A model generated the notes under the pieces. The model was given only the letters and a program-made list of their open reading frames with translations, ran no database searches and was not told the origin of the DNA. From Bemisia tabaci (Eukaryota; Arthropoda; Insecta; Hemiptera; Aleyrodidae): 64,000 nucleotides of DNA. Positions 1-13,735 of this stretch are shown piece by piece (position 1 is the first letter of the stretch; the number at the start of each line of letters is the position of its first letter). Location of the stretch: NCBI RefSeq assembly GCF_918797505.1, contig NC_092796.1, forward strand, positions 61,534,851 through 61,598,850, read 5' to 3'. A program made the translations under genes and the position numbers.

Positions 1-3000
1 CGGTATTTTAAAATGCCCGTGCATTATTTATTTTTTACAAACTAGCCATGGTTATTAGAATCTTCCATGTTTTTTATAGGAGTGATAAATAAAAGCACAG
101 CATGGATGAACATGGTGCAATAATTTTCTTTCACTATCGATGTTAGGCTCAATTCAGCACCTGTAACTTTTTTAGCTTTTTACTGAATGTACCTCGGCAA
201 AACATTAAGGTAGCTCAAATTGAGTGTATATATGTAAATTTAACACGATAAATTTCAAGGCGCGTTGGAAAAAACAGCTTCACGTGACTGAAAAATCATA
301 AGGATATCATTTACAAATATATCAGTCACAATTTTCAGCCACAAAAATCTCCAAATAGACACATACCTCCGAGAACTTATCTGTGTTAGGACTACTGACT
401 TCACTTGCATATCATTTTACTCCTACAATTTCATAATTGCACTCAATGTACAAGGAGCATGCGCAACTGATCCATTGTCGGATTTCTATTTTCGAAACCT
501 GTCCGGTTTTGTGATTGAATTACCGTTTCCTGTTTTTTTCTGCATTCTTAGCTCTCTCGGAGTAATTCTGAAAGTCTAATTTAATCAAATCTCTATTTCT
601 ACCAATAAAAACTCGTTTATCTTATTTGAATCCAGTAATTTACATTTCTGTTAAATTTATACCTTAGAAAATTGTTTTCAACCATTCATCTAAGACACGT
701 CAATTTACAAAATGGATAAGAAACCCCTCTCGTTTAGAGGGAGTATGAATATAAAAGTATTAAAAACTGAGTTCTATTTTTTCTCCTGTTTTGTTAGACC
801 TGTCAGGTCAGTCTAGAAAAGACCATACGCCATTTTTACAAACTTCGGAAAATAAAGTTTACATAAGTGGATATTATTTTATAAAACATGTACTAGACTA
901 GCTTGAGATTAAGATGTTGTCCTCACCTTTATCATTATATACATATCGTGTTTTAGAGCTCTTTTTTCAATTCGAGCTCCTATGTTCATCTTGAAGCTTC
1001 CGATTCAGGTCGCCATAGTTTACATTTTATTTACAGAATTTTGTAGATCGGCTATAATGGTAGCTGAACCAGCGTCTCAATTTATAAAATAAAATTTTAA
1101 CCTTCCATCTTTCTTCTTCTCATTGAAACTGCCACCTTCTAACATCCTCAACCTCAATCCTGAATATCCTTCAGAACGCCCCAACTTATAAAACAGTGCT
1201 ATAAACTGTTTTAAGATATATTTGACACAAGGTTAAATCAGCTGTCATGACAATGTGCTATGCATGCAATAATTTGACTTAAAAAATAAATGATTTCTTT
1301 GTAATTTATCGCAAACCAATAAAAGCACGGCCATTGATTTATAGGAAAATATGTCGGAGCCACCTCTTTTAATTTTTTGCACGATCCGCTCTGCTGGCGA
1401 AAAATGAGTAGTTTTCCCATTCACGGAATATAATACATTGTGATTTAGGTGCACATCCTAAGATGTTGCAATAAGTACGCAGGAGGTTAATTTAGCCTTT
1501 TCTCGATTGACAGGGCGAAACATTCGGTACAATAGTTCATTTTCGCAAGGATGTTAAATGAATACATCTTTTTCTCTGTGAATTTTTTAAGTTAAAGAGT
1601 GCTCTGTCCGTATAAACAATTAGAGTTTAGACAAAATTATGGTATGAATGTGCGTACGGATTGTGGAATCTATGTCCAAAAAGAAGAAAAATTAACACTG
1701 GCATTTACTGAAATAAAATAAAAGATGTAAAGCAAAAGTTTTTACTACAATTACTAACGACAGGAAAGAATTAGCGTATTCCATGACCGCCCAAATACCC
1801 TTACGTGTGAATTATGTCTCGTCGCTGTGATTGCAGACTGCTCAGTGAGTCGAATTCAGTCGAGCCCATAATTCAGCTCCAGTCGTTGGTGGAGGCTGAG
1901 ACTGGAGTTGAGTCCATTGTTCGAATACCTTGTCGATGAATTAGAGCCACATGGGGTGAGAGCGCATGATTTGCCTTGGTTTTCGTTCACCCGATTAGGG
2001 TAGACCCTCAGTTTTTGTACATTCTGGGTATACCATCGATTCATTTCAAATTCTCACCATTAGACGGACAATTTTGAAAAATATTGAAATTTTAGTCCCT
2101 GCATGCATTCAGCAGTAGAAATTTTCGTACCAAAAATAATTGTCCAAGTTCTGAAAAGTCAAAAAAGGTACTGCTTCTAATATCAATCATCGCTGTAGAT
2201 ACACTGCGTAATTGGTTGCAAATGGGAAACAGAACTTTGGACTTTACTTTAAGATTTTGGAAGATGGTTTTTGGCACGAACCGAATGTGATTTATTTATT
2301 GACCTTGATCTGAAATTTCAATTTTCCCACAATAATCCACCTGAAAGCTTTCATAAATTACTCTCTTACGCTCTCTTGCGTCCATTAATTACGCTCTTTT
2401 TCGGCATTTTTGAACCCTTTCCCCCTTCCTTTTATTAAAATCCCTCAATTTGCCCTGATTAAAGATCAACTATGGGAAAGACTGCCCCTGCTCTCCTCCA
2501 AAATAATAATCAAAGAGGTTACCCTGCATATTCATTAAAAACTTGATTAAATTCGTACATGTTGTTCGAGTTTCACTACTGGATGGATATCGGGTGAATG
2601 CTAAAGATGTTTTCATTCTTGTTTTAATTCCGAAAGTAATTCATGCTTTCAATGAATCGAAACATTTTTTGCTATTGAGATTTTTTCAATTCAAAGCGTC
2701 TTCAGTTGAACGATAAATATTCAGCGTGCGGTACTTTTTCGGATATCGAAGAACTAGCTCTTGCCGAAAATAAAATATTAAATCTGAAAGAGAATAGAAG
2801 AACACATGACATTTGAGACTCTTCGTTCACTGCATTGAGATATTAGAAAAATAAAAAGGAGCAAGAAGGGGATGGCATAGGTGGCATAGCGGGCGCGATG
2901 AAAGAGAGGGGCAAGTTTTTGCATCCCTACCAAATCCTCTCTTGCGGGGTTTCTCCTTTTTACATACTCTTTTTATTTTCTTTTGAGATTAACGCGCTAG

Positions 3001-4036
3001 AACTTCGAGATCTCCGAAGTTTAATCTTGACGCTGTTGCCAATGCGTCTAGTACGTGAGTAATAACCTAAGCATGCTCCCTCAATCTTGCCACTGAGATG
3101 AAGCGGCAAGCACTTTTGATTTTTGGATTACCTCCCTCTTCTTGTGAGCATGTAGTAATGCGCCTCCCCCCCCCCCCCGCCACGTATGTTTTACGTAATA
3201 CTGACCAGTATACCACCTGTACACTGTCTGAACTTCTTTAAGGTACTGAAATTATCCTTACTTATTTCATTCTGTAGCGTTGTGTCCATTCATCCCTATT
3301 CTCTTGCAAGGCACCATAGCTTAAACCCAGATTCTATACAGCCTCCACGAGAGGGGGGGGGGAGAATAGGTGCCCTATTCAGTTCATATGATCTTACTTT
3401 CCAGTTCATATCAACGAACTTTCAAATGAAACCAAACTGTGAAGATAGTTGGGAGCCACCGAAGCGAGCCGTTGAAAGAGTTCGGTTGCATGAACCGAGA
3501 ACACGGTTACTGCGCTCACATGAACCTTATAGTACATCCGACGTGTAGCTTTTGACCGAACTTTTCTTTCTCAGAGCAGAGGTGAAAGATTATGGCATGT
3601 CAAAAATTGGGACGATAGAGAATTTGCTTTCTATACAAGTGCTTGACAAGCTAATTTTGCGGTATTTTTCAGGGAGCAAAAAATATTCGAATGTAAGAAA
3701 GTTTACCGCTTTGAGACATACAGTGGTATTTTCCATTCAGAATCATGTATTAGATAGCAAGAATTACTGCAAAAGTCGCCTTGGGAGGCTGCACAAGAAT
3801 ACGTCGAATTTTGAAAACTTTCAAAAAAATATCTCACGTGCGAATCAGTTAGCGCAGAAATTGAATCAATTAGTGCGAGTGAATTAATTTTTTCAAATTC
3901 AAAATAGCAAATTGGATCAATTTGTTATAACCCTCAAACGATGGTTCAATTCAGAAACCACGGATATTCTCGTGCTCAGTCCTTACAGCAGTTCCAATTT
4001 ATGAACGAAATCAATCGAATTTTAGACAGCTTTATA
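1..4036. other. Intergenic DNA, no gene recognised
   Basis: AT-rich sequence with short, scattered open frames on both strands and no convincing exon (no frame combines a plausible start, splice sites and protein-like composition). Two G/C homopolymer tracts are visible, a C-run near 3166-3178 and a G-run near 3352-3361. I see no recognisable RNA gene. Confidence 0.6.
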
Positions 4037-4416
4037 CTGCCGTGCTAACGAAAAACGCCGTATAAACATTCAAATATTGCCAAATTTCCTCTTGGAAAAG
4101 ATTAATTTTTATCGAAAGTTTTGAATGCTCTCCCTTGACATTTTCAGACACTTGCGATAAAATTACGGGCAAAATTCTATAAATAATCGGATCGTTAAAT
4201 ATATGCGACAAAATTTCAATTTACTGAAAATTTGAATCTGTTCGAAATGTCACTAAATTTGGCAACGAAAATTCTAAACAGAATTTCTCAAATATCGGCG
4301 GTTCGTCGCATGTGATACTTTGCCTGGAAGGTACGTATACATTTCTCGAAAATCGTGATTCGTCATGAAATTTGGCAAGTCTAAAGGCTCTTACGGCGTT
4401 CTTCCTGAGCCGGGTA
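4037..4416. repeat. Foldback MITE, family A (TIR CTGCCGTGCTnAGGAAAAAC), long copy
   Basis: The left end reads CTGCCGTGCTAACGAAAAAC followed by GCCGTATAAAC and TTGCCAAATTTCC. The right end is the inverted complement (GAAATTTGGCAAG, TTACGGCGTTCTTCCTGAGC, CGGGTAG). The same termini recur at 30.1, 35.2, 50.1 and 62.6 kb. No transposase is present, so it is non-autonomous. At about 380 bp it is longer than the roughly 255-bp copies, so its centre is expanded or contains another insertion. Confidence 0.75.
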
Positions 4417-6249
4417 GTGTAGATTTTCCATCGGCAGTTGATTACTTTGAGGATGTGGTAGTCCTCGGAACTAGAGGAAGGAATTATCCCCTCGGTGTTT
4501 ACTTCAACTACTTTGGCGGGTGCGATTCGATATTCCATCAAAGGACGGAAATACGGGAAGATGGACTGAGATCAAAATAAAAGGTGTGTAATTTAGAGAC
4601 GAGTGGCTCGGTCGAGGCGACCCACGACCCACGACCAGAGTTGTAGCAGAGCGCGGGATAGTTTTTCTTCGGCGCGCATCATGGAGCAAACGAACTTTTC
4701 GGAATTGATGTGAACATTAGTGTGAGACTATTACGGTAAGCACGCCGAAAATGTGTTCGGAAGCAGTTCGCTGGCCGCAGCCACTTTGTTCCCTTTCATA
4801 CGTCCGAATAAATCTTCCCCTCCCCCATCCCCCGGGCTTTCCCTTCTGTCCCCTCTCACCTGACTTCCCCTTTGTCTACACACGGTCTCCAGCACATTTT
4901 TCATCACTTCATCTCCACGAAAAATGACGTAGAAAATCATGGTCTTCAATAAAAAGTAAAGATGGAAAGAAATATGATCTTACCAAGGAAGGATTAACTG
5001 TCATGTAAATGTATGCGACGCGCTGAACACGTTTTGGCTAATCACATTTCTGTATCTTAGAAGAAATCTCCAGATAATTAAATTAAAAATAACCCATAAG
5101 GAATACTAAATGTGGAAAAAAATAAATATAGAGAAGGCGGAAGTGAGACAAACCTGTAAAATCTACTCTGAATCGGACAGCATGAGGGCCTTTTTCGCGC
5201 AGTGAATGTGCATGTCGCGGGCAAATCATCAAATCAATCATTTTGTCAAATGTTTAGGCAAAGTGTCAAACATTCTCACTTGTCAGATTGGAATTCTGAC
5301 TCTTCTGCTAATTTTAGACGAAAATATCTTTTCTCGCCATGGATAGGAATCATTTCAAAAAATTGCATCATTGTACGATTGCTGCAATTATTTCTGGCCC
5401 GTAGAATTCAGCATTCATTTAGGAAGGTACACCATTTTTTTTTTTTTTTTAAAAAAAAACAGAGTTTTTGAAATTTTGATGGTTAAAAGTATACATATGA
5501 AAAGCCCTTTGAAAAGGCAAAACAAACACAATTCGCAGTTTGATGAATTTTTAATTTCTGAGAACTGAAGCTTTGGAGATCCTCTTAAACTTTCAAAATG
5601 TGAGAGTCTGCCGTGCCTGATTTGGCTATTTCCCTGTGACTTACATATTATAATGCACTAATATTACAGAAATAGAAGCATAATCAGTCAATATAGAAAG
5701 ATAATGTCGTGCTTGTTGAAGTGAGGGCTAAGGGTAGATAAGTGAATTTCGATGAATATAGGGTGTGCAATCAATTTAAAAGTTACGCACAGAATACTAA
5801 ACACCCCATCGTCTATACTTTTTATCTCACTCGAACAATTTTTGAGCAGCAAAGTCAAATAATTACCTGCCATGAGCCTAGGAAAGTTAGTTTTTTTTTT
5901 TTTTTTAATCTGTAGGGTTGTGAGGCAGAGTCACTATAGTGTCTCATAAAATAAGACTATTCCCTCAAAAAGCCTTCACATGCCAAATTGCCAAACCATC
6001 TGCTGTGTTAGTCTGCCACCCCTGTGCCAAGAAGTACCTAATTAATATCACAATTTGCATGACTCGCACGACGAGGAGGCATAAATTACTGTAGAGTGAA
6101 TATACATTTACACTAGGAGGAGGTGCCTTCTCATGGAAAACGAATGCTACCATTGGATGTTGTAAATTCATATACACAAGAGCATTTTGGAAAAAGATAG
6201 TTTCCGTGTTTAAAAGTTTCCTATTGTCATATATTTTTAATCAGAGTTA
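4417..6249. other. Intergenic DNA, nothing recognised
   Basis: No supported gene. A minus-strand open frame spans 4221-4541, but its 3' half is the MITE end just described, so I do not call it a gene. There are T-runs near 5434-5448 and 5890-5906. Confidence 0.55.
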
Positions 6250-6432
6250 ACCACGAGTGAATAGCATCGCCCCGCGCGACGCGGTGGAGGCAAGTTTCCT
6301 TTCAACGCTTCTGATACAACTATTCGTGCTTAACGGATGTCCGGATTGCATACTCAAAAGATGAAGGCGCTTTGGTTGCTCTCGTGTTACAGGCGATGCG
6401 CATACCATGAGAATGACTGATGCCACGACCAC
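6250..6432 (+). pseudogene. Degraded ankyrin-like fragment
   Basis: A short stretch near 6307-6370 matches, with many differences, the repeated ankyrin-like frame at 58.4-59.6 kb. The plus-strand reading LLIQLFVLNGCPDC corresponds to VIRLFDHGCKHV there, and the DNA around AAAAGATGAAGGCGCTT matches the RIEGA region of the 33-kb and 59-kb copies. The corresponding frame is closed by an in-frame TGA just after LKR. This looks like a dispersed, decayed copy rather than an exon. The ankyrin assignment is an inference from spacing (Ala-x-x-Gly, then V-x-L-F-x-x-G-C). Confidence 0.35.
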
Positions 6433-8586
6433 AATGCGCCAGGTACCCTCAAACTATTACGAAATTTGACGATTATTCATATAATCTTCTTTTTATCCTT
6501 CTCCTCCTTCCTTTTTTACTTAAACAAATACCCGGCAACAAATGAAATTAAATAATGATACTCATTCTTCTTTCCCACGCACTCCGCACATTTGAACTTC
6601 GTCATGCAATGAGAAACTACAGTTTCTGGCTCATTCATAAAAACACTAATTTGCTGAGAGAGACTAATAGCACATATCTTGTCTCTAAAATATGAGCCGT
6701 ATAGATTGTAGTTCCTAAACGCAAAATGTTGTCCATTGAGTTGAGCATCACAGATACCTCTAGCCTTAACTCCGCGTTTAGCGTGTGAGAAGTTTACAAT
6801 ATTGTTTCCAAAAGTTGCCGCAGGAACAATAGAATGCAATGATCTGTATTCTGTGCACCTAGTTAATTTCTTTTGAATTAATATTTGCGAACTTCACGGA
6901 TATAGCGCTGTAGGCCTTAGATCAACATGAAACGCATTGTGCTGTAGCTATACGGAGAAATCCATGTTTTCTCTCGTTGGATTTAACGTTACTCGAAAGC
7001 CAAAGATATGTCGTGTGTAATAGTTCAGCCTTTCAATTAGCTACGCAACCAGTTAAAACTATCTATCTAACAATGAGTAAATTCTTGCTTAAGTTTTTTA
7101 CTTTTTAAATTTTACTTTTTTATTTCCTTTTATTGCATATAAATCTATTCAGTAGAAGAAAAATTTTCCCGATTATTGTCACCACTATTTTATTTGAGAC
7201 TTAGTTGTTATCTTCCCAATGTTTTCCTCTTCGATAAGATCCTTGTGATCCTTCATTTTAAGATGAATAGAATATTCCTCCTCTAAGAATATTTGAAAAA
7301 AAATCCTTTTTAACCACATGTCCGTGGTTTGTAACATGATGACACTTGGTGAGATCTAGGCCTGTTCTTTTTGTTCATTCCATCACGTGCGTAAATCCTA
7401 ACATGCTTGCACTCTTCCAGATTCCTTTAAGGCCTCCACTCATTTTCCATTGATCCCTATTCGTCACTTTCAAGATCCAAAAATAAACTGAAAAACTATA
7501 TATCTATACTCTCATTTATGCTGCTATTTTGTAGCTTGACAAATTTTATTTCCAAAAAAGGATTCGAGGAATAGGCACAAAAAAGTGTATCAATCGCATA
7601 AAATAGAATTATATTTTGAAGGCAGCAATTTACGAAGCAGAGAGATAAATACCTGTAACCATTTTATTTTCCTAGAAACCAACAACAGGTTCTTATTTAA
7701 AGGAAAAATAAATAATATCAAATTGTTGAGTAACTGTTGGAAATGAAAATAATTTCCCCGCCCCGAAATATTTTGCAATAACCCGAGGATACAAACTTTG
7801 ATTTCAAGGTCTTTCCTTTCATAAACGAGAGGGTGAAATTAGCTCCACGTTAACTTCAGGAGAGGTTTGTAAAAAGTAATAATCGTAGTAGCAATTACTG
7901 AGTTTTGAGTCGAGAGGTAAGCACTCGAGAAATTATTATTTCCAGAAAAATAAGATGAAGCAAGGCAAAACAATAAAGAAGCGTAGCGACTAATTTTAAG
8001 TAATCAATATACCGAGACGCGAGAGTTGGATGACAAAACATGTATACTACCAGTGAAAACGAAATTTTCCACTTGCGCTGAAAAGTAATAAGAAAAAATC
8101 AAGGAGCAACCTATTGTATTCCGCCACAAAAAAGACGGCTTTTCAAAATCCAGCACCATAAATACTCTTTATCTTTTGCCCGAGATAAAAGAGATTTGTG
8201 CATTACTGCGTTCTTTTCTCACGACCTTACATTCTTTTTATGAGCTGCTACAATCAAAATTGCTTATAAATTTTTATAGGCCTCTCAGCTAAACTTCGAC
8301 TTGGTGGTAGCTGGTAGCCTCTAAGATTTTCTAACCAGTGTGGTCAATGTGCCACCGTTAAGGACTCTTTTCTGATTTTCTGACACAAAGAACTTGCTAA
8401 GATGAAAAAAAAAAATAAAACAGATATAGGGACTGTGTAAAAGAGCAACCCCGACCAAGCCAATCCAGAAAAAATATTTTGAGTGTGAAAACAGACGATG
8501 AAATCGGGCGAATTCAATTAAAATCCACGTAACTTCCACATTATGTTGCTTGATGTCCTGTTTCTCGTCCTCTCGAGATTTATATA
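6433..8586. other. Intergenic DNA, nothing recognised
   Basis: AT-rich, no supported gene. The segment near 6590-6640 (TGCAATGAGAAACTACAG then TTTCTGGCTCATTC) resembles a decayed copy of the GGAACCACTA/TCTGGCTC palindromic repeat seen intact near 26.64 kb. Confidence 0.5.
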
Positions 8587-8804
8587 CAGGGTTATTCAAA
8601 AGTCACGCACCACTCGCCATGAGGGGGGTGGCCATTTGAAATTTTTGAGTTGCCCCCCGCCCTCTCCCCCCGAGGGGATAAAAAATTGGAAAGTATCTAA
8701 ACACGTTTCCCCTCGATAGGAGGAAAAACGTCTAAAACCGCAAATCGATATCATAATTAGAACTAAAGTTATGGCCAGTGGAGCGTGACTTTTGAATAAC
8801 CCTG
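8587..8804. repeat. MITE with CAGGGTTATTCAAAAGTCAC termini
   Basis: The element starts CAGGGTTATTCAAAAGTCAC and ends with its exact inverted complement. The terminal inverted repeats extend to about 32 bp with two mismatches. The interior (about 150 bp) has no coding capacity and includes a G-rich stretch (GAGGGGGGTGG) and a C-rich stretch. This CAGGGT-type terminus is common in short non-autonomous DNA transposons of insects. No clear target-site duplication was seen. Only one copy lies in this window. Confidence 0.8.
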
Positions 8805-9235
8805 TTTTAACAGAGACTGGCCAACGTGCGTCTTGAGACTTCCTATGTATTTACTCTAGTCTATAAGGAAAATACTAAAAAAAGGTCCATCGGGAATGTG
8901 GTTTACATTCTTTTTTAAAAATATGAAACACAAAAGGAAACTAGACAACGTCTAATTAACGTAGACTGTTTCTTGTTGGATCCTTCCAATGAAGAACTGA
9001 AACTTTTTTAAATTTTTTTTCTGATTTAAAAACAATGCATCCACACAATTTTAAGGCTTAATGACGATTAGTTTTCCGCCTAAAAATGAAATACACGAGA
9101 GGAAAAGCCTAATTTCTAACATAGTTGGGCTTATTGTACTTATAATCGAAGCAATTATTCCCTCACACTAAGTCTTATTGAGAAATAAAACTTGACGCCT
9201 CTTTTTCTCGATTCGAGCTTGATTTAACTTGCTCC

Positions 9236-9399
9236 AGTGACGAGGCGTGATTGATCGATTATCGACATTTCCCCCTTTAAAGGTGGGGTAAAGAATCGAT
9301 TATCAGGGTGTTCGTTGCAAACACCCTGTTTATCGATCCTTCCCCAGCGGTTTAAATGGCAGATCAATCGATATATCGCAAAACACACCACGCCACTGC
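9236..9399. repeat. MITE-like repeat, family B (GAGGCGTG ends), copy 1
   Basis: Flanked by GACGAGGCGTG on the left and CACGCCACTG on the right, which are approximate inverted complements. The interior is rich in ATCGAT/ATCGATTATCG motifs and contains a small hairpin (GGGTGTT-CGTTGCA-AACACCC). A second copy in the opposite orientation lies at 27509-27670. Confidence 0.65.
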
Positions 9400-12016
9400 T
9401 CGCTTCCTCTCTGCATGTAAAACTCCGTTCTAAAGAAGTGCAGGTTCTTGACGGAAGACTGATCTGCTAAGATTTCAAAATCCTCGAGATTCGGAGAAAA
9501 AAGTTGTAAAAAAGTTTGCGGTTGGGACACAAAATAATTTAAGAAAATATTAAAATTAATCCTTTTCACAATTGCCGCCCTAACGAGCCCTACGACGCGA
9601 CGTAACGTCTATTCCATTTCGCTTCTTTTTCTTTTATTTGCGTTTCCTTCCTCATTTAAGAATACTTGGTACTTTAGTTCTGTAAGTGGGGTAACGAGGT
9701 GAGTTTAAAGGTGCGCGTTTGGAGGTCTCCGTTTATGAACCGGAAAAAACCTCATAAATAACGCCCCTCGGTCCCTCGGAGGAAGCAGACGAAGTATCTT
9801 GTTCTGAATAGGAACGGGACTAAATAAAAAGGAATTAATTTTCCGATGTCGACATGGGCTCTAAATGCTTCCTTAAGGGATTTCGCGGCCGAAGGAATGA
9901 AATATGTTGGACCGCAGCCGCCGCACAAGCCCTCGCCGCATCCGCTCGTGTACTAAATAATTGCGCCTTTATCGTAGCTCCTCCCCCGTATCTCAATGTC
10001 CACATGAGCCGCGTGCTCCGTATACATCTATGCTTTCTGGGGCTCATGTTGAAATATAGGCACGCCCTTAGGTTGGAGGAGCGACGTTAAGACGGCTCGG
10101 TGGGATTTCTGTATTTCACGCGCATCATTGGCCAAAAATACGAATAAAAAAATGACCACGGAAAATCCAGGTATTTTCAGGTGTATACTCACCATTCTGC
10201 GCGCAAGTGAGCTTTTATAGATCCAGGAGATTGAGGGGGAATGATTTACGGTCCGTTAATGATTTTCTCAGGTACATCATCGTTTGATCAATCTTAACAT
10301 CTACTAGTTTCAGTTTAAATGAATAAAAATAAGTATTAAAAGATAAAAAAAATAGACGAGCAACAGCAATCATGCAATATGAGCATTATTCCTTTTAATT
10401 TCATTAGTTGTATTACATCATATCGATGGTCAAAGTGCAACACCACGTATCTATGCTTACGACGTCACAGGCTTCATGTTATCATTTTTTTCTCTCCGGA
10501 AAACTTGTCGACTTAATTTCTTGAAAACTCCCTTGATTTTATAGAGACGGCTTGTTTCTCTCCGAAAAAATGAAATACGAAGAGAATTGTAGAACACCGC
10601 ACTGGAGATACGTGGTTTCGCACTTTAAACATCGATATTTCGAATTTAGTAAGCTGCTTATTTTGTAATTTTTATATTTGCTGACATTATTAGATCGAGA
10701 GGAGCACTTAATATTACTGTCAAGATATAGATATGATGGGTTACAGGCATAGGTCATAATGTGTGCACGACTGTCTACATATTGATCCTCTGCGATACCT
10801 ATCCCAAATTAAAATTTTAATTTTCGAATGCGTGCTCCGCTCAGAGCAGAATGAAACTTTAAGTTCCTAGGGATGAGGGGACAAAAATAGAGGAGAGTTT
10901 GATTATATAAACGAAAGAGCCGATAATTGAGTTGGGCGAAAGGCAAGTTTTCCGAGTGAGATATGTTAAATACTCTCACCGAAAGAAATAAAAGTTAATA
11001 AGGCAGAGTTAAGGGGGGAGGAGATAAGTTCTGCGGAAATCGAAATTCACCTATTCCAATTAAAGGAAAGTTTCAGGAAACAAGGGAAAGAATGCGGGAG
11101 GAGAAAGTAACCGTGCCACGAGAATGGGGGAGTGAGAAAGATAGAGGGGGTCAAAGGGAGAGAAAAGAGGAAGAAAAATTTCGCCGCACCACATCCTTGA
11201 TCTAAGATTTCGGATGGTTTCGTTCCCCACCGTCACCGTCTGTTCGAGAGTTACTGGTCCCAGGAGTAAGGACGCAGGAATGCTAAAACCAAATAGGCCA
11301 GATCTCTTCTTCAACCCTCTCCAAACTCTCGGAGGCTCCATTCCTGTTTAATTTTTTCCAAAACGGCTTCTTCTCTTTCACTTAGTAATTCTTCACTTTG
11401 CATTCCTCGCTCATTATCTCTTACTTTTACGAGTATTGCTTGATTTATTCGTTATTGATTGCCAGTTTCCTCTAACGATATTGCCTTTTGTGCTCTGGGA
11501 GAATTTTCGCAGCTCTGAGGGGACCTGCTCTGAGAAGCACTGAAATTGCAACGTCGTGGGAACAACTTTTCTGCGACCACTACACTAAAATAAAATTTTA
11601 AAGGTGACTGCGATATCAAGCAGTCGTTTCGAAAAATCCCTCACAATTGTTTAATGGATCCTGCGCCCCCCCCCTTCCAGTTCTGCCAATTAACGTCTCA
11701 AATGAAGGAAAACACTAAAAAACAGAATTTAAAAATTTTAACTTTTAAATATTTGAGAAGCATTGGAGGAGAAGGAGCAAGGAGAGTTTTTAGATTTGAT
11801 GAGTTATGTTTGAACCGCGTTAAGCAGAAAGGAACTAAGCCATATCAGCTATAGTCAAATTTATTTGGGCAATTTAATTTTTTTACGAAAACGGTTGCGC
11901 GGATTTTTGTGCAAACAGTGAATTTTCTCCTCAGTATGAAGCAAATTCCTTAAAATTTTCAAAGGAATTTGCTTAAACTTTCTTTTAATAATATAAATTA
12001 AATTGCTCCGTTGCAT
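9400..12016. other. Intergenic DNA with a CpG-rich patch
   Basis: No supported gene. The stretch from about 9845 to 10130 is noticeably richer in GC and CpG than its surroundings and is open on both strands, but neither frame resembles a protein and no start, splice or TATA signals can be tied to it. It could be a promoter region of an unseen gene or an old GC-rich repeat. 11040-11300 is purine-rich on the plus strand. Confidence 0.45.
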
Positions 12017-12560
12017 TTGGCAATAGCTGATGTGACTTGATTCCTTTCTGCTAAACGCGGTCCTTTTACAAACTATTGAAAAATCGAGAGCTTTTAGTCT
12101 TAAATTTACAAAAATTCGTAACTGTTAAAATATGTCTATCAGTCTAGGCATTTGCGATTGAGAAAGTTTACGGCAAGCAGGAAAATCTCCTCGATCCTTA
12201 GCGGACTGCGGGCTCGCGTTGTGCACTGGTTGGATACTGTGTCCACCGCACCGCGGGTGATGGGTCTAACACCGAGAAATTACAACGATTGAAGCGTACA
12301 ACGCACCGTGCTGAGCACGCAATGCGTGAAGTATTCCTGCAATCTAATATGCGTTTCACGGCAACTGACCGACTACACTGCGTTTCGCGTAATGCGAGAA
12401 GTATTCACGCAGTCTTGTAGGCGCTAATACGCCTTCCGCGCTGACCGCACTGTTTGGCGCAATGCGTGAAGTATTCCTACAGTCTTGCAGGCGCGAATGT
12501 GCGTTTAACACCGCGCCTCGCCGCGCCGGTAGCACTGTGTTTGGCACGATCATTCAAACT
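12017..12560. repeat. Repeat with GCAATGCGTGAAGTATTC minisatellite
   Basis: Begins TTGGCAATAGCTGATGTG, a sequence repeated at 41168. It then carries three units at about 12318, 12396 and 12460 built on GCAATGCGTGAAGTATTC followed by CACGCAGTCTTGTAGGCGC or variants, with a spacing of roughly 65-80 bp. The same unit occurs twice inside each hAT-type element at 37.0 and 40.4 kb. The segment is CpG-rich and noncoding. It is probably a related or composite transposable element. Confidence 0.7.
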
Positions 12561-13735
12561 TGCGTTAGAATAATTGCGGCATCAATAATGGGGTTTACAA
12601 AGGTCCATGTTGTGTTTTGACGCCGTATAAGTATTTCGACGTTGCCTCGTTTCTTCCGATAACATATTTTTTCCGAGAAAAGTTCGGGAAGTTCTCTATA
12701 ATGTTCTCTTACTTAGATTGAATGGATCATTAAACAAGGTGTGAATTTAAGCACTCTGATAAGTGATTCTTCGTAGAAATTTTACGTAGGACACGATTCG
12801 CGTAACGAAAACTACTGAAATAAACTCATAGCTGAGATATAAACATTTTTTAATTTTTATTGGTTAGGATAAATTTGAATTGCCCGCGGTCACAAAAAAA
12901 CAATACCCTACGCGAGTCAAATCGCGCACTAAATAAAACATCTGATTTGACCAATTATCTGCAACAGATGTACGTTAAAATAAGATGTCAGACGAAAATG
13001 AATACTTTCTTCTAAAAGTCTGGACTTCCCTGAGTAACTTAGAGTCAACACAACAAAAGACTCCTCCGTGCCGTGTATAAAGGCTTGTCTCAATCTCATA
13101 CCCTTGTCAAGTTTGTCACGTTGGAAGTATCATAAGAATCAATCATTCGACCCTCAACTTCAACAGTTCGTCGCGAACAATAGAATCAACAAGTGATACG
13201 TCTGATACAGAAACGGGCCTCGTAATTTTTTTCTTCCTTTTTTCCGAGCTAGGAAAATCACTGCAAACTTTTAGCTGCTTCTCAAAAGACAACGAATGTC
13301 TCTAATATTCCTGCTTTTAACACACTAATTTTAATTCCTAAATTCTACACAAGGGCAGGATTTTCTTTTGATCCATTGATTTCATTGGTCAATAAAAGTT
13401 TCATTTGCTATCAACTCAACGATTTAATCGATAATAGATAAAAAATATAAAATGGGTACAATTACAGGAAATACGAATACATTGAATTCATACAAAAATT
13501 ATGTTAAATAAAACGTGAGTAGTACGTAAACCCTACTTCTATGCTTTAATACAGAATTTAATAAGAACTTAATCCAAAATCAAGTTTTCTAGTTCACGTT
13601 TGTGAAGCTCAAGTACTGTCTGTAAAATATTATATGTAGAAAAATTGTCAGAATTTCAGAGGCATCATAGACGAAAATCAAATATCCGACAAAATACGAA
13701 AAAAACTGAACCATATTTTTGAACCATGCCTAATT
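12561..13735. other. Intergenic DNA, nothing recognised
   Basis: AT-rich with no supported gene. Part of it may be the 3' untranslated region of the minus-strand exon that ends at 13736, but no clear polyadenylation signal could be assigned. Confidence 0.5.

Noticed and set aside
4221..4541. 106-codon minus-strand open frame
   Set aside because: Its second half is the terminal repeat and interior of a family A MITE, no splice or start context supports it, and no domain is recognisable.
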